Shown: positions 1 to 12,658, numbered from the stretch's first letter. The stretch is DNA of 64,000 nt from Paramecium pentaurelia (GCA_905183005.1 CAJJDO010000125.1:255966-319965), one strand, 5' to 3'. Translations and numbers: made by a program. Notes: generated by a model from the sequence alone, not told the origin.

Positions 1-1083
1 ATTATTATTATTATTGTTATTATTATTATTATTATAATGGCTAGGTCATAATCATCAACTTATTTTCTGATTATAGATCTGATTATGTCTTTCCTATTGA
101 TTCATCCTTGATCCATTCAAATTTATAATCCCATTCAAAACCTATTTTCTTAAAGGCATCCTAGAATATTTATAATATATACCTTAAATAAACCTCTCAA
201 ATAATTATAATCTGGTTTATCTTCAAACTTTAAATTCTTACAATAATTTAGATATTAACTCATTTCAATTGGAAATCCTTTGCAAAGAGCATCTGGAGAT
301 GTTTCAAGTTTCTTTTCCATGATTCTTTAATATTTATCTTTTTGATTATTAGCTTTCATATTTTGCCAAGGCAATTGACCTCTCAGTAAATACATCAACA
401 CATAACCAAGTGATTCAAGATCATCTCTTCTTGATTATTCCAAACCTAAATGTGTATTTACAGAGGCATAACGAGCAGTTCCAGTTAGGCTCTTACCTTC
501 TCGATAGGGAATGTGACCTTCTTTAGTTAAATATCTTTTGGCTAATCCAAAATCTAGAATGTAAACTCGAGTTGCCTTCTTACCTAAACCAATTAGAAAG
601 TTATCTGGTTTGATATCGCGATGTAGAAATTGCTTTGTATGAATATATTCAATCCGTTAAATCATTTGATCACCCAACATAAGCACCTAAATCATAAAGG
701 GTATGAATTACAGTCTTTAGTGATAGTCTTTTATTATTCTTACTAAATAACTCTTCCAAACTTTAACCCAGTAAATCCATGACGATGTAATTATAATCAC
801 CGTCTTAGCCTTAAGCATATATTCTAGGAATTCCTGGCTTTGAGTAAATAATTCAAATACCTTTATCATTAGGATCAGATCCTTGCAAATAATTGTACAA
901 CTTTGCCTCAAAAAATATTTATGGATTTTTCGTATCACTTCTTTCGAGTTTCATGGCATATTCTTCTTTCCCTTTATTAACCAAATAAATTTCTCCAAAT
1001 GCACCACTGCCAATTCTTTTTATTAATTTATAAACTTTCCCAATTACTTAATTTGTGAGATCCTTACCAATTGGTGTGTCCAT
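1..1083 (-). CDS. Casein kinase 1 family Ser/Thr kinase (3' end cut by window edge)
   Basis: Protein kinase of the CK1 family, which phosphorylates Ser/Thr on many substrates. Read from ATG at 1083 with the ciliate code. It shows a glycine loop (RIGSGAFGEIY), the catalytic loop HRDIKPDNF, DFGLAKRY in place of the usual DFG context, and the CK1-typical stretch GTARYASVNTHLG with SRRDDLESLGYVL. Three short introns restore the frame (27 nt before GIPRIY, 25 nt after SLKT, and 22 nt near the end, GTATATA...TCTAG). After the kinase domain the protein ends in a run of Gln codons (TAA repeats plus one CAA) that leaves the window at position 1, so the C-terminus is missing. The family is expanded in ciliates; which paralog this is cannot be said. 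Confidence 0.93.
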
Positions 1084-2278
1084 TTCTTAAATATAAATAA
1101 TAAATAATTTATAAATTATTATAATTATAATTATTAATCTCATTCTAAAATATCTTTTCTGCAGATCCGCATACCTTAATCTTAATGTTCTTAATTAAAA
1201 ATAACTATTTTATAACCAAGTTAAATTAACCCCAAAGTAAACCTGTTTATTTTTATATTAAAATTACATATATTTATATAATATAAATGCAAACAGTATA
1301 CTTAATTAAGTCATTAGAAGTCCTTATACATCAAATACGTTTTAGTAAAAATAGAACTAGTTCTAATGAAACTTTTATCTATTTTGAACTAGTAATAATT
1401 ATTCAGACCTATCAATATCATTATATTTCATAAAATTTACTTATCTCTAAATAGATTTCGAATAGTACACTACAAATTGGAGGGAAAATCCTTCCACAAA
1501 TTTATTTTATTAGAATTAGTATATTTATTATCATCTTTAATAATATTTTTTTATACAATTCATCATTTTGTTGAAAATTGCTTGAATAATACTTTCTGAA
1601 TTTTAGTTCTCATATAATTATTATTATCCTTCCATAAAAGTTAATTGCCAATAAAGAGTATATCATTAACATTACTCTGTTGATTTTTTATTCAATAAGC
1701 TTAGGATAAACTTAAAATTTTTTAATTTTAAATGTTGATTATATTTTTATAGCTGATATATTATCTTTTGCTTTTAAAATTTGAAAACAGTTTATTTAAT
1801 TTGATAATGGTAAATAAAAAAGAATGATGTAACTATTTGTAAACAGTTGGCTTTCTACTCTTGGAATTGAAATACAATTTCTCCAGTTTAAACACTTTTT
1901 AATATATATATGAAGGTTGCCTAATAGCAAAAGTAAACCTTTTTTATTATTCAACTAATGCCTGATTAGCTCTCATTAATCTTTTTTATCAAAAATTTGT
2001 TTTAATTATGAATTAAACTGGAAATTCCTTGTTAAAATGAATGCTCATTTAATATTTAAAGGATTTCGGTTTTGAGAAATACAAAAAATAAAAGAAAACC
2101 ATTTCAAGCTAGAGGCATTCAAAAATTATAATTTTACTATAATCTCTTTGAAATTTCGAACATCTGAAAAAAGATATTATAAATTTTTAATAAATGAAAT
2201 TTTATTAATAAAGATGATTGGAATTCTTAGATTGCTAAATTTTAACTCATTATCAATTTTTAAAGATCTTTTGGATAC
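1084..2278. other. Long gene-poor AT-rich interval
   Basis: About 1.2 kb between the CK1 start and the putative stop of the Gln-rich repeat gene. I found no frame on either strand with protein-like composition over a useful length. The right part, about 2115-2278, could be coding if the neighbouring gene uses a 19-nt intron near 2335 (see that entry). Confidence 0.5.
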
Positions 2279-4810
2279 TCATTTTTCAAAGATAATGCAG
2301 AGTAGTAGAAAAACTTTTTGAACTATGTATACAGTAAGATAGCTATAAATACTAAATTTACAATCCTTGTGATATTGCTTATTCTTCAATTTATATTTTT
2401 TTAATTCCATATCAGTTTATACTTACTAACTTTATTAATTTAAAGTCCTTTATTAATTAATTTAGAATTATATTATTTTATTAAATTATTTTAATTCCTT
2501 ATCAGTTTATAATTATTAACTTTATTAGTTTGAAGTCATTTATTAATCAGTTTATTAATATTATTATTTTAATTCCATATCAGTTTATACTTACTAACTT
2601 TATAAATTTGAAGTCTTTTATTAATTAATTTAGAATTATATTATTTTATTAAATTATTTTAATTCCTTATCAGTTTATAATTATTAACTTTATTAGTTTG
2701 AAGTCATTTATTAATCAGTTTATTAATATTATTATTTTAATTCCATATCAGTTTATACTTACTAACTTTATAAATTTAAAGTCATTTATTAATCAGTTTA
2801 TTAATATTATTATTTTAATTCCATATCAGTTTATACTTACTAACTTTATAAATTTAAAGTCATTTATTAATCAGTTTATTAATATTATTATTTTAATTCC
2901 ATATCAGTTTATACTTACTAACTTTATAAATTTAAAGTCATTTATTAATCAGTTTATTAATATTATTATTTTAATTCCATATCAGTTTATACTTACTAAC
3001 TTTATAAATTTAAAGTCATTTATTAATCAGTTTATTAATATTATTATTTTAATTCCATATCAGTTTATACTTACTAACTTTATAAATTTAAAGTCATTTA
3101 TTAATCAGTTTATTAATATTATTATTTTAATTCCATATCAGTTTATACTTACTAACTTTATAAATTTAAAGTCATTTATTAATCAGTTTATTAATATTAT
3201 TATTTTAATTCCATATCAGTTTATACTTACTAACTTTATAAATTTAAAGTCATTTATTAATCAGTTTATTAATATTATTATTTTAATTCCATATCAGTTT
3301 ATACTTACTAACTTTATAAATTTAAAGTCATTTATTAATCAGTTTATTAATATTATTATTTTAATTCCATATCAGTTTATACTTACTAACTTTATAAATT
3401 TAAAGTCATTTATTAATCAGTTTATTAATATTATTATTTTAATTCCATATCAGTTTATACTTACTAACTTTATAAATTTAAAGTCATTTATTAATCAGTT
3501 TATTAATATTATTATTTTAATTCCATATCAGTTTATACTTACTAACTTTATAAATTTAAAGTCATTTATTAATCAGTTTATTAATATTATTATTTTAATT
3601 CCATATCAGTTTATACTTACTAACTTTATAAATTTAAAGTCTTTTATTAATTAATTTAGAATTATATTATTTTATTAAATTATTTTAATTCCATATCAGT
3701 TTATACTTACTAACTTTATTAATTTAAAGTCCTTTATTAATTAATTTAGAATTATATTATTTTATTAAATTATTTTAATTCCTTATCAGTTTATTATTAT
3801 TAACTTTATTAGTTTGAAGTCATTTATTAATCAGTCTATTAATATTATTATTTTAATTCCATATCAATTTATACTTATATACTTTATTAATTTTAAGTCG
3901 TTTATTCATCACTTTATAATTACTATTATTGTTATTCAAGATCAGTTTATTCTTATATACTTTATTAATTTACATTTGTTTCTTAATCAGTTAATTATTA
4001 AAAGCTTTGGTTGATCTATTAATTTGATTTATTTTCAATGGTTTTATCTACTTATTTAGATCCAAATTGAATGGGATTTTTATCATCATTGGGATAATAT
4101 ATATTTAACCCTTTTAATTATTATAATTGATCGTTTTGATGTTGTTAATGATTTCTCTAGTTTTTTTGTTGATTATGAATATTTTCATTAATTTTTTTCT
4201 GTTCAATCGTCTTGATTTCATTTTATCTGTAGTAATCAGATTTTGGATATCTTTATTCGCTATTAGATTTCATATTAAATTGTAACTCTTAATTTTAAGA
4301 ATTATTTTTATCAGAACTATATATTTTACCATATTCTGATTAGTAAAGAGCTTTAAATTCAAGCTTTTCTGAATTATATTTCTTCGATATTTTTAGCTAT
4401 CCATCAATAAATTTCATTGACTCTTTTAAAATGTCATCACTAAATGATTGTATATTAAACTTATTAAAATCATTATTATGAGGATTTGGTTTAGATATTT
4501 TGGATAATTTTTTTAGGCCAGGATGTTTTGACTAAAGCAAGGCCTAATTATATGGATATAATGAATTGCTTGTATCAATCGTCTCTGTATTATTGTAAAA
4601 ATAGGATTAAGCTTAAATTTATGCTTTTTTAATTTCTTCAATTTTAGTCTAAATGATTAATAATTTTACTTGATCAATTTATTTTTATATCTCGTCTTCA
4701 TTTTTTTCTATTTCACTAATTAAAACCATAATTTTTTTTAATAACTATTTAGGATCTTGATCTTTTAATATAGCTTATTGTATTTTTTCTTTTAGTTCAG
4801 TTTCACTCAT
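2279..4810 (-). CDS. Gln-rich protein with 26-residue tandem repeats, function unknown
   Basis: Not a family I recognise. The ciliate-code frame from ATG at 4810 has no TGA over about 2.5 kb (about 843 residues). The N-terminal 60 residues are charged and helical (MSETELKEKIQQ, then KKIMVLISEIEKNEDEIQKQ), followed by an Asn/Gln/Lys-rich middle and a long C-terminal array. The array unit is 26 residues, with Gln-rich segments such as LQSQQVQTDMELKQQYQQTD. About twelve near-perfect copies are flanked by diverged variants in which the second half reads KQFNKIIQFQINQQ. The 3' end is uncertain: simple reading stops at TGA 2279-2281 after a hydrophobic tail, whereas removing a 19-nt GT-AG segment would continue to about 2117. 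It is divergent from the coiled-coil gene at 4937, so the two may share the 126-bp promoter interval. Confidence 0.7.
2400..3895. repeat. 78-bp minisatellite inside the Gln-rich gene
   Basis: Head-to-tail 78-bp units, essentially identical from about 2700 to 3640 (about twelve copies), with diverged and 75-90 bp variant units on both sides. Since 78 is divisible by 3 and the unit contains no TGA in the coding frame, copy number can change without breaking the minus-strand gene. Confidence 0.95.
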
Positions 4811-4936
4811 TTCTAAATACTTATTGCATAATATTTTAATCTATTCTACTAAAATCCATCTATAAGAGTCCTAATTCATTTAATTTATATATATATAATT
4901 TTGCTATATAATTTAAAAATTTATAATAAACAGTTA
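4811..4936. promoter_or_regulatory. Shared divergent promoter interval
   Basis: These 126 bp separate the start codons of two genes pointing away from each other (minus from 4810, plus from 4937). They must hold both 5' untranslated regions and promoters. No specific element is recognisable beyond TA-rich runs. Confidence 0.45.
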
Positions 4937-6841
4937 ATGGATAAATCTTAGTTATTAGAAATGCAACTTAAGGAAGCACTTGATAGGGAAGCGAATTTAA
5001 AAAAATTAAATGAGTCGTTAATGAAAGCTATGGGAGATATATCTAACCATGACAGAGGAAAAGAAATACAATTATTAAATTAACTACATGAGTAAGAAAT
5101 TTCTAAATTAAAGACCATTTTAAATGAAAAGATTATTATTTTGGAATATGAAGTAAGTTTATATAAATATTTAGTATCGGAATAAATGCTAAGAATTTAG
5201 TAAATTAGAAAAAAATTATAATTAATTAAATCAAGATTATGAAGAATTAGAGAAGAAGGAAAAGTATAAATAAAGATAAATATATTGTAGAAAGTGCCAT
5301 AAATGTACTGACTTTTAACTATAAATTACTTAAATTCTGAAATAAAATGAAATTTCGAAAGAAGGATTAGCTAGAGAGTTTACAGAGGCATTAAATAATT
5401 AAAAATCAATTTTGGAATATGTAATAAAAATAGACTTATTCAAAGGATTCTAATTGTTTAAAATTATAACTTAAATAAATTACATTTGAATTAGATTAAG
5501 AATTAAAAGAAAAAGAAAAATTATAAAAAACTATCCTAGATTTGGGCTATTCACATGAATAGGCAGTAATTATTAAAAATAATTTAGTAAAGAAGCTTAT
5601 TATAATAAATTGCAGATCTAAATAAAGTGCACAATGAAACTATAATCTAAAATAATTAATATTAAATACTTAGTTAAACAAGAGAATAATCATAAGCATA
5701 AAAAATTTGTTAATTGGAATAGGATAAAATAATTTTGGAAAAGCATTTACAAGAATAAAAGTAATTAATAATTAAATCAATTTAGAGATTAGAATATTAA
5801 ATTGGAAAGCTAAATTAAATAATAGGATTTGTAATTAAAAGATAAGGAAAACAAATTAATCGAATAAAGAAATGAATTATCAAAAAAGTTAATAAATGAA
5901 AAGAAAATTGCCGAACAATGTTAAGCTGTGGCTTTGAAATTAAAAAATGATTTCTAAAGGAAATAATCAATACTTATTGAAGAATCATTAAAAAAAGAAT
6001 AACAATTAAAATAAGTGTAAACTTAATTAACAAGATAAAAGAGCAAAAATAAATATTATGAAAATGCTCTAAGTTAAGTTAATTTATTGGAAATTAAAAA
6101 TTCAACTCCTAAATAAATTAAACATAAAAAAAACAATTTCTCAAATGATTTTCAGAATTCACACCAAACTGGACACACTAAAGTATTTGATAGATTTATT
6201 TATAGAATGCTCTTAGTTAAGGTCATGTAAATAAAATAAAAATATTACCTTCATCAATATAGAAAAGTGAAGCAGATTCTATTCATTTTAATTTAACCGA
6301 TATGTTGAACTCAACAAGGAATCCAGATCAATAAAATCTATCTTGTAGATAATCAAATGAAGATATTGGATCTCACATAGAATAGTTTAATTGTGCTGCA
6401 AAATTTGTATATATTATTATATAAAATAAGGTCCAAACAAGCGATGATTCTGCTATTCCGATTTAATAGTTGACAGATAGATAATTATCTCCAAGAACAA
6501 GAAGTATTTTATTATAAAATTAATATAAATAGTCTAAACAGTTAATCCAAAAGGACCCCCTTAGAGAATAAGATAAATTCATGCAGATTTATATAAAGAA
6601 AATATTGTTGTTAGGCCTAAAGCATGAAAATATGAAATTATAAAATTTAATTATTTTAGGCTTTATAATAATTCATAATCATTGTATCTCTTTTAAATAG
6701 ATATTATATAGAAGCTTAAAAATATATTTCTTCTAACACTCTAAAATATTTAGATTATCTTATTTCACTTTATGGAATGTAATTAATAAAAATCAATTTT
6801 CTTTAGTCGTTATTTTTAGGGAATTCAAAGATTTTAAATGA
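4937..6841 (+). CDS. Long coiled-coil protein, function unknown
   Basis: Starts MDKSQLLEMQLKEALDRE and continues as a Lys/Glu/Gln/Leu-rich heptad-like protein to TGA at 6839-6841. Several small introns are needed: GTAAGTTTATATAAATATTTAG at about 5152, one at about 5421, GTAAAG...TTGCAG at about 5589, GTATTTGATAG...TATAG at about 6182, and GTATATATTATTATATAAAATAAG at about 6408. All are 22-27 nt and restore an open frame. A short Cys/His-containing stretch near 5290 (CRKCHKCTD) is present. The last 100 residues are less polar and may conceal another intron. A structural, possibly cytoskeletal, role is only an inference from composition. Confidence 0.75.
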
Positions 6842-6990
6842 TTTTGGCAGTCGAGATTTATTTACTTACTTAGAAATATTTAGAACATATTTTATATATA
6901 TATAAACATTGAAATTTGATGTATTAGCAAGGATTATGAGGACAAAAATAGTAAGTTTATCATTTTTTTTTTGAACTTTAAAATTTTTAG

Positions 6991-7359
6991 TCATTTTTTG
7001 TTTTTAGAACATGGACATGGATTTAAAATTATTTATTTTTTCAATTATTTTTCTCTAAAACTCATTTAAAAGTCTTACACACAATTGCAAAAATAACCCT
7101 TGCAACATTAACAATGATAAAACATCCGTTTATAATTTCTATGGCATTACTAATGTACTAATAAGTCTTCATCATTCTGATAGTAGGTATCCAATTTACA
7201 CTACCATAAATAGAATGTATATTATACATCTATACATAATGGGCAATTCACTGACAATCCATTGCAGATAACTAAATCATATTTTTTATGGCAAGTACAA
7301 CAACTTAAGAAACCTACACTTCTTTTGCACCAAGGGCAGACCATGAATTAATAATTCAT
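6991..7359 (-). CDS. Small cysteine-rich, probably zinc-binding protein
   Basis: A 122-residue protein read without introns. It has many spaced Cys pairs: CPWC, CCTC, a CPLC motif, QQCHRNY, CQCC, CNC and CPC. The order CxxC-CxxC-CxxC-CxxC suggests two or more treble-clef or RING/IBR-like zinc sites, but the spacing does not let me name a family. It starts MNYQFMVCPWCKRS; a second in-frame Met lies five codons later. It ends at TGA 6991-6993, tail to tail with the coiled-coil gene on the other strand. Confidence 0.72.
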
Positions 7360-7546
7360 TATGGCTTTTAGGATTTTATAAATAAAAATATTAACAATTG
7401 TGTTTTAATACGTCTAGTGTTCTTTTTTTAATATAATTTAAATTGAAATTCCTTTTAGCATTCTATGTGTCTTTGTTCTTGTATTTAAAAATTACATTAA
7501 TTGATCTAATAGAGATAAAGATAATTAATAAATAAATTAAGTAAAA

Positions 7547-8813
7547 TCATGGTTTTAGTTACTTCTAATTAAACAACATGTTAGAGTAGGCTTAATTATG
7601 AATTCCTTTTGACTCATTAAATAATATGCTTTTCATAATTATAAATGCTCTATTTTTAGTTCTTTGAGATGGAAATAATTACTGATAAAAGGTCTAATTA
7701 AGGTTCTAATTAATTTAAGGTTTTTTATATTGTCTTTTAGGAGAAACTGATTATGTAGATACTACAAATTAATTAAAGGATTCTAATAATTCATATATAA
7801 CTTACAATTTAAATCAATAGAACTAATTTTTTTTTTATTTTGAGGAGTTTAATTTTAAGAATTTTATCCATTGATATTATTGTTTTAAGAAAATGATTGA
7901 TGCTAAGTTCTTTCTCTTACAGTTTAGTTTGAAAAGATAATGCTATTTGAATTATTTTAAGAATAAATTCTTGGCCTTTTATCGAAAATATCAAGAACCT
8001 AAGTTTCATTTTCTAGACTCCATTCATTTTTTATATTATTGTTTCTTAAATATTTTTTAGGACTTGTAGAATTAAATCTATTGAATTTCTAATTTTATGT
8101 TAATGTACCAAACATTCTAATATTTCTATTTTGGTAAGGAGTCTCCATAGTATAATTAATTTGTGAAAAATTCATTTATTGAGCTTTATTTTCAATAGTA
8201 GCCAATTATGGATATTTTTATTGTTAAATATAAAAAAATTATCTATTTCTTTCTAAACTTATCTTTAATAACCGTTCAACATTATCTTGCTTCGATTGAT
8301 AGTAAAGTATCATATTTTCTATGTTTTCTCTTAAAATCAATAAATAAATACTCATTCAATAACAAAATGCCATATAATCTCCAAAAATGATCTTCATAAA
8401 ATTCAAACAAAGATTTATTTATTTTATTATTTTATTGCCAATTTGTAGGTTATCTGAATAAAGGTACAATATCTTTTGCTTTATTTTCGATTCCTGAGTT
8501 ATTTATTTAATCAAGAATTTGAATGATATTAAATGTTATTAATTTCTATTGAATGGCAACCAAATAATTGAATTAATTTTGGTTCTTACATTTTTCCATC
8601 AATTCTGATAGTCTAAGTTAAAATCTTCCTAATAATCTAAATATAAAGTTAGGATATGTACTTTTTAGAGGATTCTGACATTTGGAAAAATTTGTATTTT
8701 TCTTAAAATTTTGGAATCAAAGTATTTATAATTTCTTCTTTTCCTTCCAATTTAGATTAAATTCCTTTAAATAATAGATCCAAATCATCAGAACTTAATT
8801 CATGTTAGTTCAT
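7547..8813 (-). CDS. Gln/Asn-rich protein with helical N-terminal domain, unknown
   Basis: Starts MNQHELSSDDLDLLFKGI. The first 170 residues look like a folded helical domain (for example FEFYEDHFWRLYGILLLNEY), followed by a low-complexity Asn/Gln/Ser region with short basic motifs such as SPKKYLR and SVSPKRQYKK. Three introns are required: 25 nt near 8660 (GTACATATCC...TTTAG), 28 nt near 8270 (GTTGAACGG...TTTAG) and 23 nt near 7770 (GTAAGTTATATATGAATTATTAG). The protein ends KQLKP before TGA at 7547. The helical N-terminus plus phosphorylatable linker resembles regulatory or adaptor proteins, but no family is recognised. A plus-strand open frame over 7550-7894 is a shadow. Confidence 0.72.
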
Positions 8814-9211
8814 TATTTAGTTTTAAAAAGAAATTAATCATTTTTAATAATTATATAATAAAATTTACCAATTATTTAATAATAGTCTTTCATAATTTGA
8901 ATTTATAATAACAGAAATATTATATAGTAAATTATATTGTTGTAAGTAAAGAATATTTTTGTTTTAATATACTTTATTATTTATAAATAGGATAATATAA
9001 ATATTGAAATATTAATAATGAAGAATCACTATGATTTAGATTTAAAATATAGATATAATTTAATGAATTTCAAAGTTATTTTAAAGAAGAAATTGATTTA
9101 TACATATAAATATGTTATGAATTATATGAATAAAAATAGTAATATTTTAGGATTATTATTTCTTATATAATATTGGTTTATTGAAAATAAAAAGTGTGAA
9201 TTCTGTAAGTA
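8814..9211. other. Intergenic interval, no gene seen
   Basis: About 400 bp of AT-rich DNA upstream of the 8813 start and downstream of the Atg8-like stop. A plus-strand open frame starts at 9019 but runs antisense through the Atg8-like gene and is judged a shadow. Confidence 0.5.
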
Positions 9212-9596
9212 TCATTTATTTCCAAAAGAAGGATACTCTGTTAAATTAATTCTAAGAAAACCATCAGAACTTTTAAATTTTTAGTAGATTTCATCAACTT
9301 AACTTTCTAGAATGAATCCATATATTACCTGCTTTGATTAAACCAGAATTATTAATGAATAAGTAAAGGCTTTCTTATTTTTATAAATGTAGAGTTTCTC
9401 GTATTACTTAAAGAAAATGATAAAAATGATCAGATTTGCTCACTAAGTACTTTTTAATTGTTGTTTAATCTTAAAATCTTAACCTTGATCTAAGACTAAT
9501 TTATAACAAAATAGGACTAGTTATCATTAAGAATTACACTCTATCTGGGTATTTCTCCACAAAATTCTCTGACATTTTTAAATTCTCACACAACAT
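9212..9596 (-). CDS. Atg8-like ubiquitin-fold protein
   Basis: Atg8 is the ubiquitin-like protein conjugated to phosphatidylethanolamine on autophagosome membranes after Atg4 exposes a C-terminal Gly. Visible Atg8 hallmarks are EKYPDRV, IKKYLVSKSDHF, FLQVIRETLHLQKQESLYLFINN (read in pieces), DGFLRINLTEY and a terminal SFG followed by only NK. That matches a precursor processed after FG. A 22-nt intron (GTAATATATGGATTCATTCTAG) near 9318 is needed. The segment between PDRV and KKYLV is longer and poorer in match than expected, so another intron may be missed there. The usual two N-terminal helices are nearly absent: possible starts are 9596 (MLCENLK) or 9575 (MSENF). It lies 22 bp after the PDE stop. 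Confidence 0.72.
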
Positions 9597-9618
9597 ATAA
9601 ATTAAATAAATATAGTTT

Positions 9619-12600
9619 TCATTATTGTTATTCTTCACCTTTTTTTACAATTTTCTCCCAATGCTATATTGTATCATCAATATTGGCAATACAATGTTTA
9701 AGTTTATCCTCCAAAAATTCATTTAATAGAGCATAACAAGGTCTAACGATGACTTTAAGGAAACCTATTTCTGATTTAGCCATAATATGTGGCTATAAAT
9801 ATAAGAAATGATATTACAATATGTAAATCCTTCATGTAAGGTTATTAAGGAAATCCTAATTCACCTTCTAACTTGTATTAGATACTAAATTCTTGATTCA
9901 CTCTTGAAGACCATTAAATAGATAAATTAGTTTTTTTTCCTGCTCCTCCAAAATCACTTGTATGCATAATATATCCACTTAATATTTTACAATCATTAAA
10001 ATCTTTAGGTCTATTTTCAAAATCTTTTAATAAAGTAAAATGTTCAGACATATCTGTACTTAAAATATTTGCAATAAGCCCTTTTCTGAAATTTCTAAAT
10101 TCTTATTGATTGAGATTTACAAGAATATTGCTTTGTGGATTCTTTAAAACTTAAATAGTCAATGCTGCATGATGTTATTCAAGTACACTTTTATCATGAT
10201 ATCTAATAGCTAGATCACTCAAACTATTTATTTCAAAAACATTTGTTTTCCCAGTATGTCCAACATCATGACCAAAACTACTTATCATTAATACGAATCT
10301 ATTAAAATTATCTATAATGGTGGCTTTAGATGTAAAAGCTAATTCCAAACAGAAATAGTAAGCAGTTTACATTACTGTAATACCATGATCATAATTGTGA
10401 TATGGATTATTATTGACATTATAATTGTATTCCATTTCTTTAATAAAGCTCTGTAAATTCTCATAGGGTATTGAATAATCATCTAAATGACCATTCTTTT
10501 TTAATATTGCCCAAACAACTCTATGTTTTTATATTTGTGAAGTTAAATCCATAATATTAAAGTCAAATGTATCAATTAAATCATCTTAAATATTTAAAGA
10601 AAATTCATTAAGATCCAATGCTTATATTGTAAGAAATTTGGATCTTTATGGAGCTTCTGTTCTTCTCATTTTTGGTTCATTTTGGATATTCTAGATATCT
10701 CTTATAGATTTAGAACGTTTTAAAATTAATTGTTATAGAGGCATATACAAAGATGCAACTGAATCTTTGACTTCTGGATTGTTTTCTTCTAATTTGTTAA
10801 CAAAATTGATAGTTTCATGTTAAATAAGTTATTTTCTAATTTTGGCTTTAATTTTGGAATCTAATTGATTACCAGATTCTAATTATTTAAATTATTCTTT
10901 AACCCATCCTTTAATATTCTCAGTAAAAATCACAGCAAATCCTTTATAAGTCTTCTCTTCTATTTTTAAGAAAATTTCATATTATTTATCATTATCCTTC
11001 ATCATTTGCCATTTATGATCTTATAAATAATTTTCAATATTGGATACAACATTTTAATCAAATATTTTATTATATGACAATTAATTGGAATGAATTAAAA
11101 GTGAATTAAATTGAATATTGAAATTTGATTTAATTTATTTTGGTATAGGTCTAGAAAGGAATAGTAAATGACCACTTTTATCAAATTCAAAAATGAGTGA
11201 ATCATTTGATCTTAGAAAGAATTTATAAAAAGCACTTTTATCAAAACATTCTCTTATGAATCTAAGATATTTCTCATAGAAATGTTTAATTTCAGAATAT
11301 AATCTTTAATCACTTTATCTTATAAGATTCATTTAATAGATTCTAAAACATACTGTTACAGTTTAATCTTTAAATACTATATAAACACTCTCAGTATCCC
11401 AAACTTAAATTTCTTATTAATCTGTTTATAATCTATCATTAAATTATGATTACTTATCAATTTTATATGCTTAGCTGACAATATTATACATTTTTTCAAT
11501 AAGAACAAATTTAGAAGCTCTAACAAATGAGATTCCAAGATCTAGAATCATGTCAGCAATTGATAATGGACTAAAGAATTAAACTTTGGCATTTTAAATT
11601 GTTTGTAATAGAAACATGGATAGATTCTTGATTTCATCAATTAATTAGTATTCATTTGCAATTCTAAAGTTATAAAAGTGAGATACTATAATATATCTTA
11701 AGATTCAAGTTGTTTATCTTATTTTGAATGATAGATGAACACAATATTATTTGCATATAAACCATAAGAGGACAGATAATTTATAGACATTAATTTTGAA
11801 CAAAAAGATGAATTCTAAGAAAACCTAAATATTTTGTTTTCAGGTATTGTTTCTAATTCATCTTAAATAGATTAATCCATAGGTATTTATTCAATATTAT
11901 CAGTTTTAGATTGATAAAGTTCCATATCATTATTAGGATTAATGATAAAATAACTAAAATTGTCACAATTCAATAGATTCTTACTTAATTCTTTCAGTAA
12001 ACTAAAAATAGTATTATATGAAACAGTTTCATCCATAAGTAATAAATGACTTTTCATATAATTTGCAAATTAGCATTTAACTTCTTTATATGCTTCACTA
12101 AGTTCACCTTCCATTTGATAATTAATATCTAAATTGAGTGATTGACCTCTTCCTATAAGATTAGGAGAGTAATTATTTTGAGGTGAATTTTAAATGAAAA
12201 GAGTACGAATATTTTCGAAAATTTCATTGACTTTGGGATCTATAGTTTATCCATCCTTTAATTTAGAATTAAAATGAGTGATTAACTTTAAAGCTTTTTC
12301 CATTTCTGCAACTGTGTCTGTGAATTTGAATTCATCATAATTTATACCCTTAATAAGATCGACATCAGTAATACTAGATCTAGTTCGCTTCATTTATCTC
12401 TATATTTCTTGTTTCTCTATTGGTGATTCATTTAGATAGTTCAAGAGACTATATTTGATTTCCTCTTCATCTTCATCATCTAAATAAAATCTGATTGTTG
12501 TTGTTACTTAGGTCGTTGAGTATATTCATCAATTTTTTATCTTTAGTTGTAAAATTGACTTTTAGTATTTGTTTTTGTTTACTATCTATTTGATTCATCT

Positions 12601-12658
12601 CTTCTAATTCTCTGATGATATGAAAGAATTTAACATAAGATCCCAACTATTAATTCAT
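9619..12658 (-). CDS. Class I cyclic-nucleotide phosphodiesterase, about 1,000 residues
   Basis: Hydrolyses cAMP and/or cGMP. The C-terminal third carries the PDE metal-binding pattern: YHNYDHGITVM, then GHDVGHTGKTN (the HD-x2-H-x4-N signature), LEQHHA, ILSTDMSEHF and, near the end, SDFGGAGKK, FPQQPYMKD and AKSEIGFLKVIVRP. The 25-nt intron GTAATATCATTTCTTATATTTATAG at about 9800 joins KDLHI to PHIMAKS. Upstream are several hundred residues that look like one or two GAF-type sensory modules (for example SIADMILDLGISFVRASKFVLIEKM), then Lys/Arg-rich linkers. A 28-nt intron near 12495 is also required. The start MNQQLGSYVKFFHIIRELEE at 12658 is 48 bp past the HSF stop. Substrate preference cannot be read from sequence alone. 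Confidence 0.9.

Noticed and set aside
1..60. ATT/TAA trinucleotide run as a telomere or stand-alone microsatellite
   Set aside because: In the minus frame it is a run of Gln codons at the C-terminus of the CK1 gene; no C4A2/C3A3 telomeric repeats are present.
2698..3654. Plus-strand 318-residue hydrophobic repeat protein that looks membrane-like
   Set aside because: It is the antisense of the 78-bp array. The minus-strand ciliate-code frame continues into non-repetitive protein-like sequence with a proper start, whereas the plus frame begins and ends with the array.
2400..3895. CRISPR-like array
   Set aside because: Units are contiguous with no spacers, in a eukaryotic nuclear gene.
7550..7894. 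Plus-strand open frame of about 115 codons
   Set aside because: Antisense to the spliced, protein-like minus gene at 7547-8813.
9019..9485. Plus-strand 155-codon open frame with a CxxC motif
   Set aside because: It runs antisense through the Atg8-like gene, which has family motifs on the other strand.
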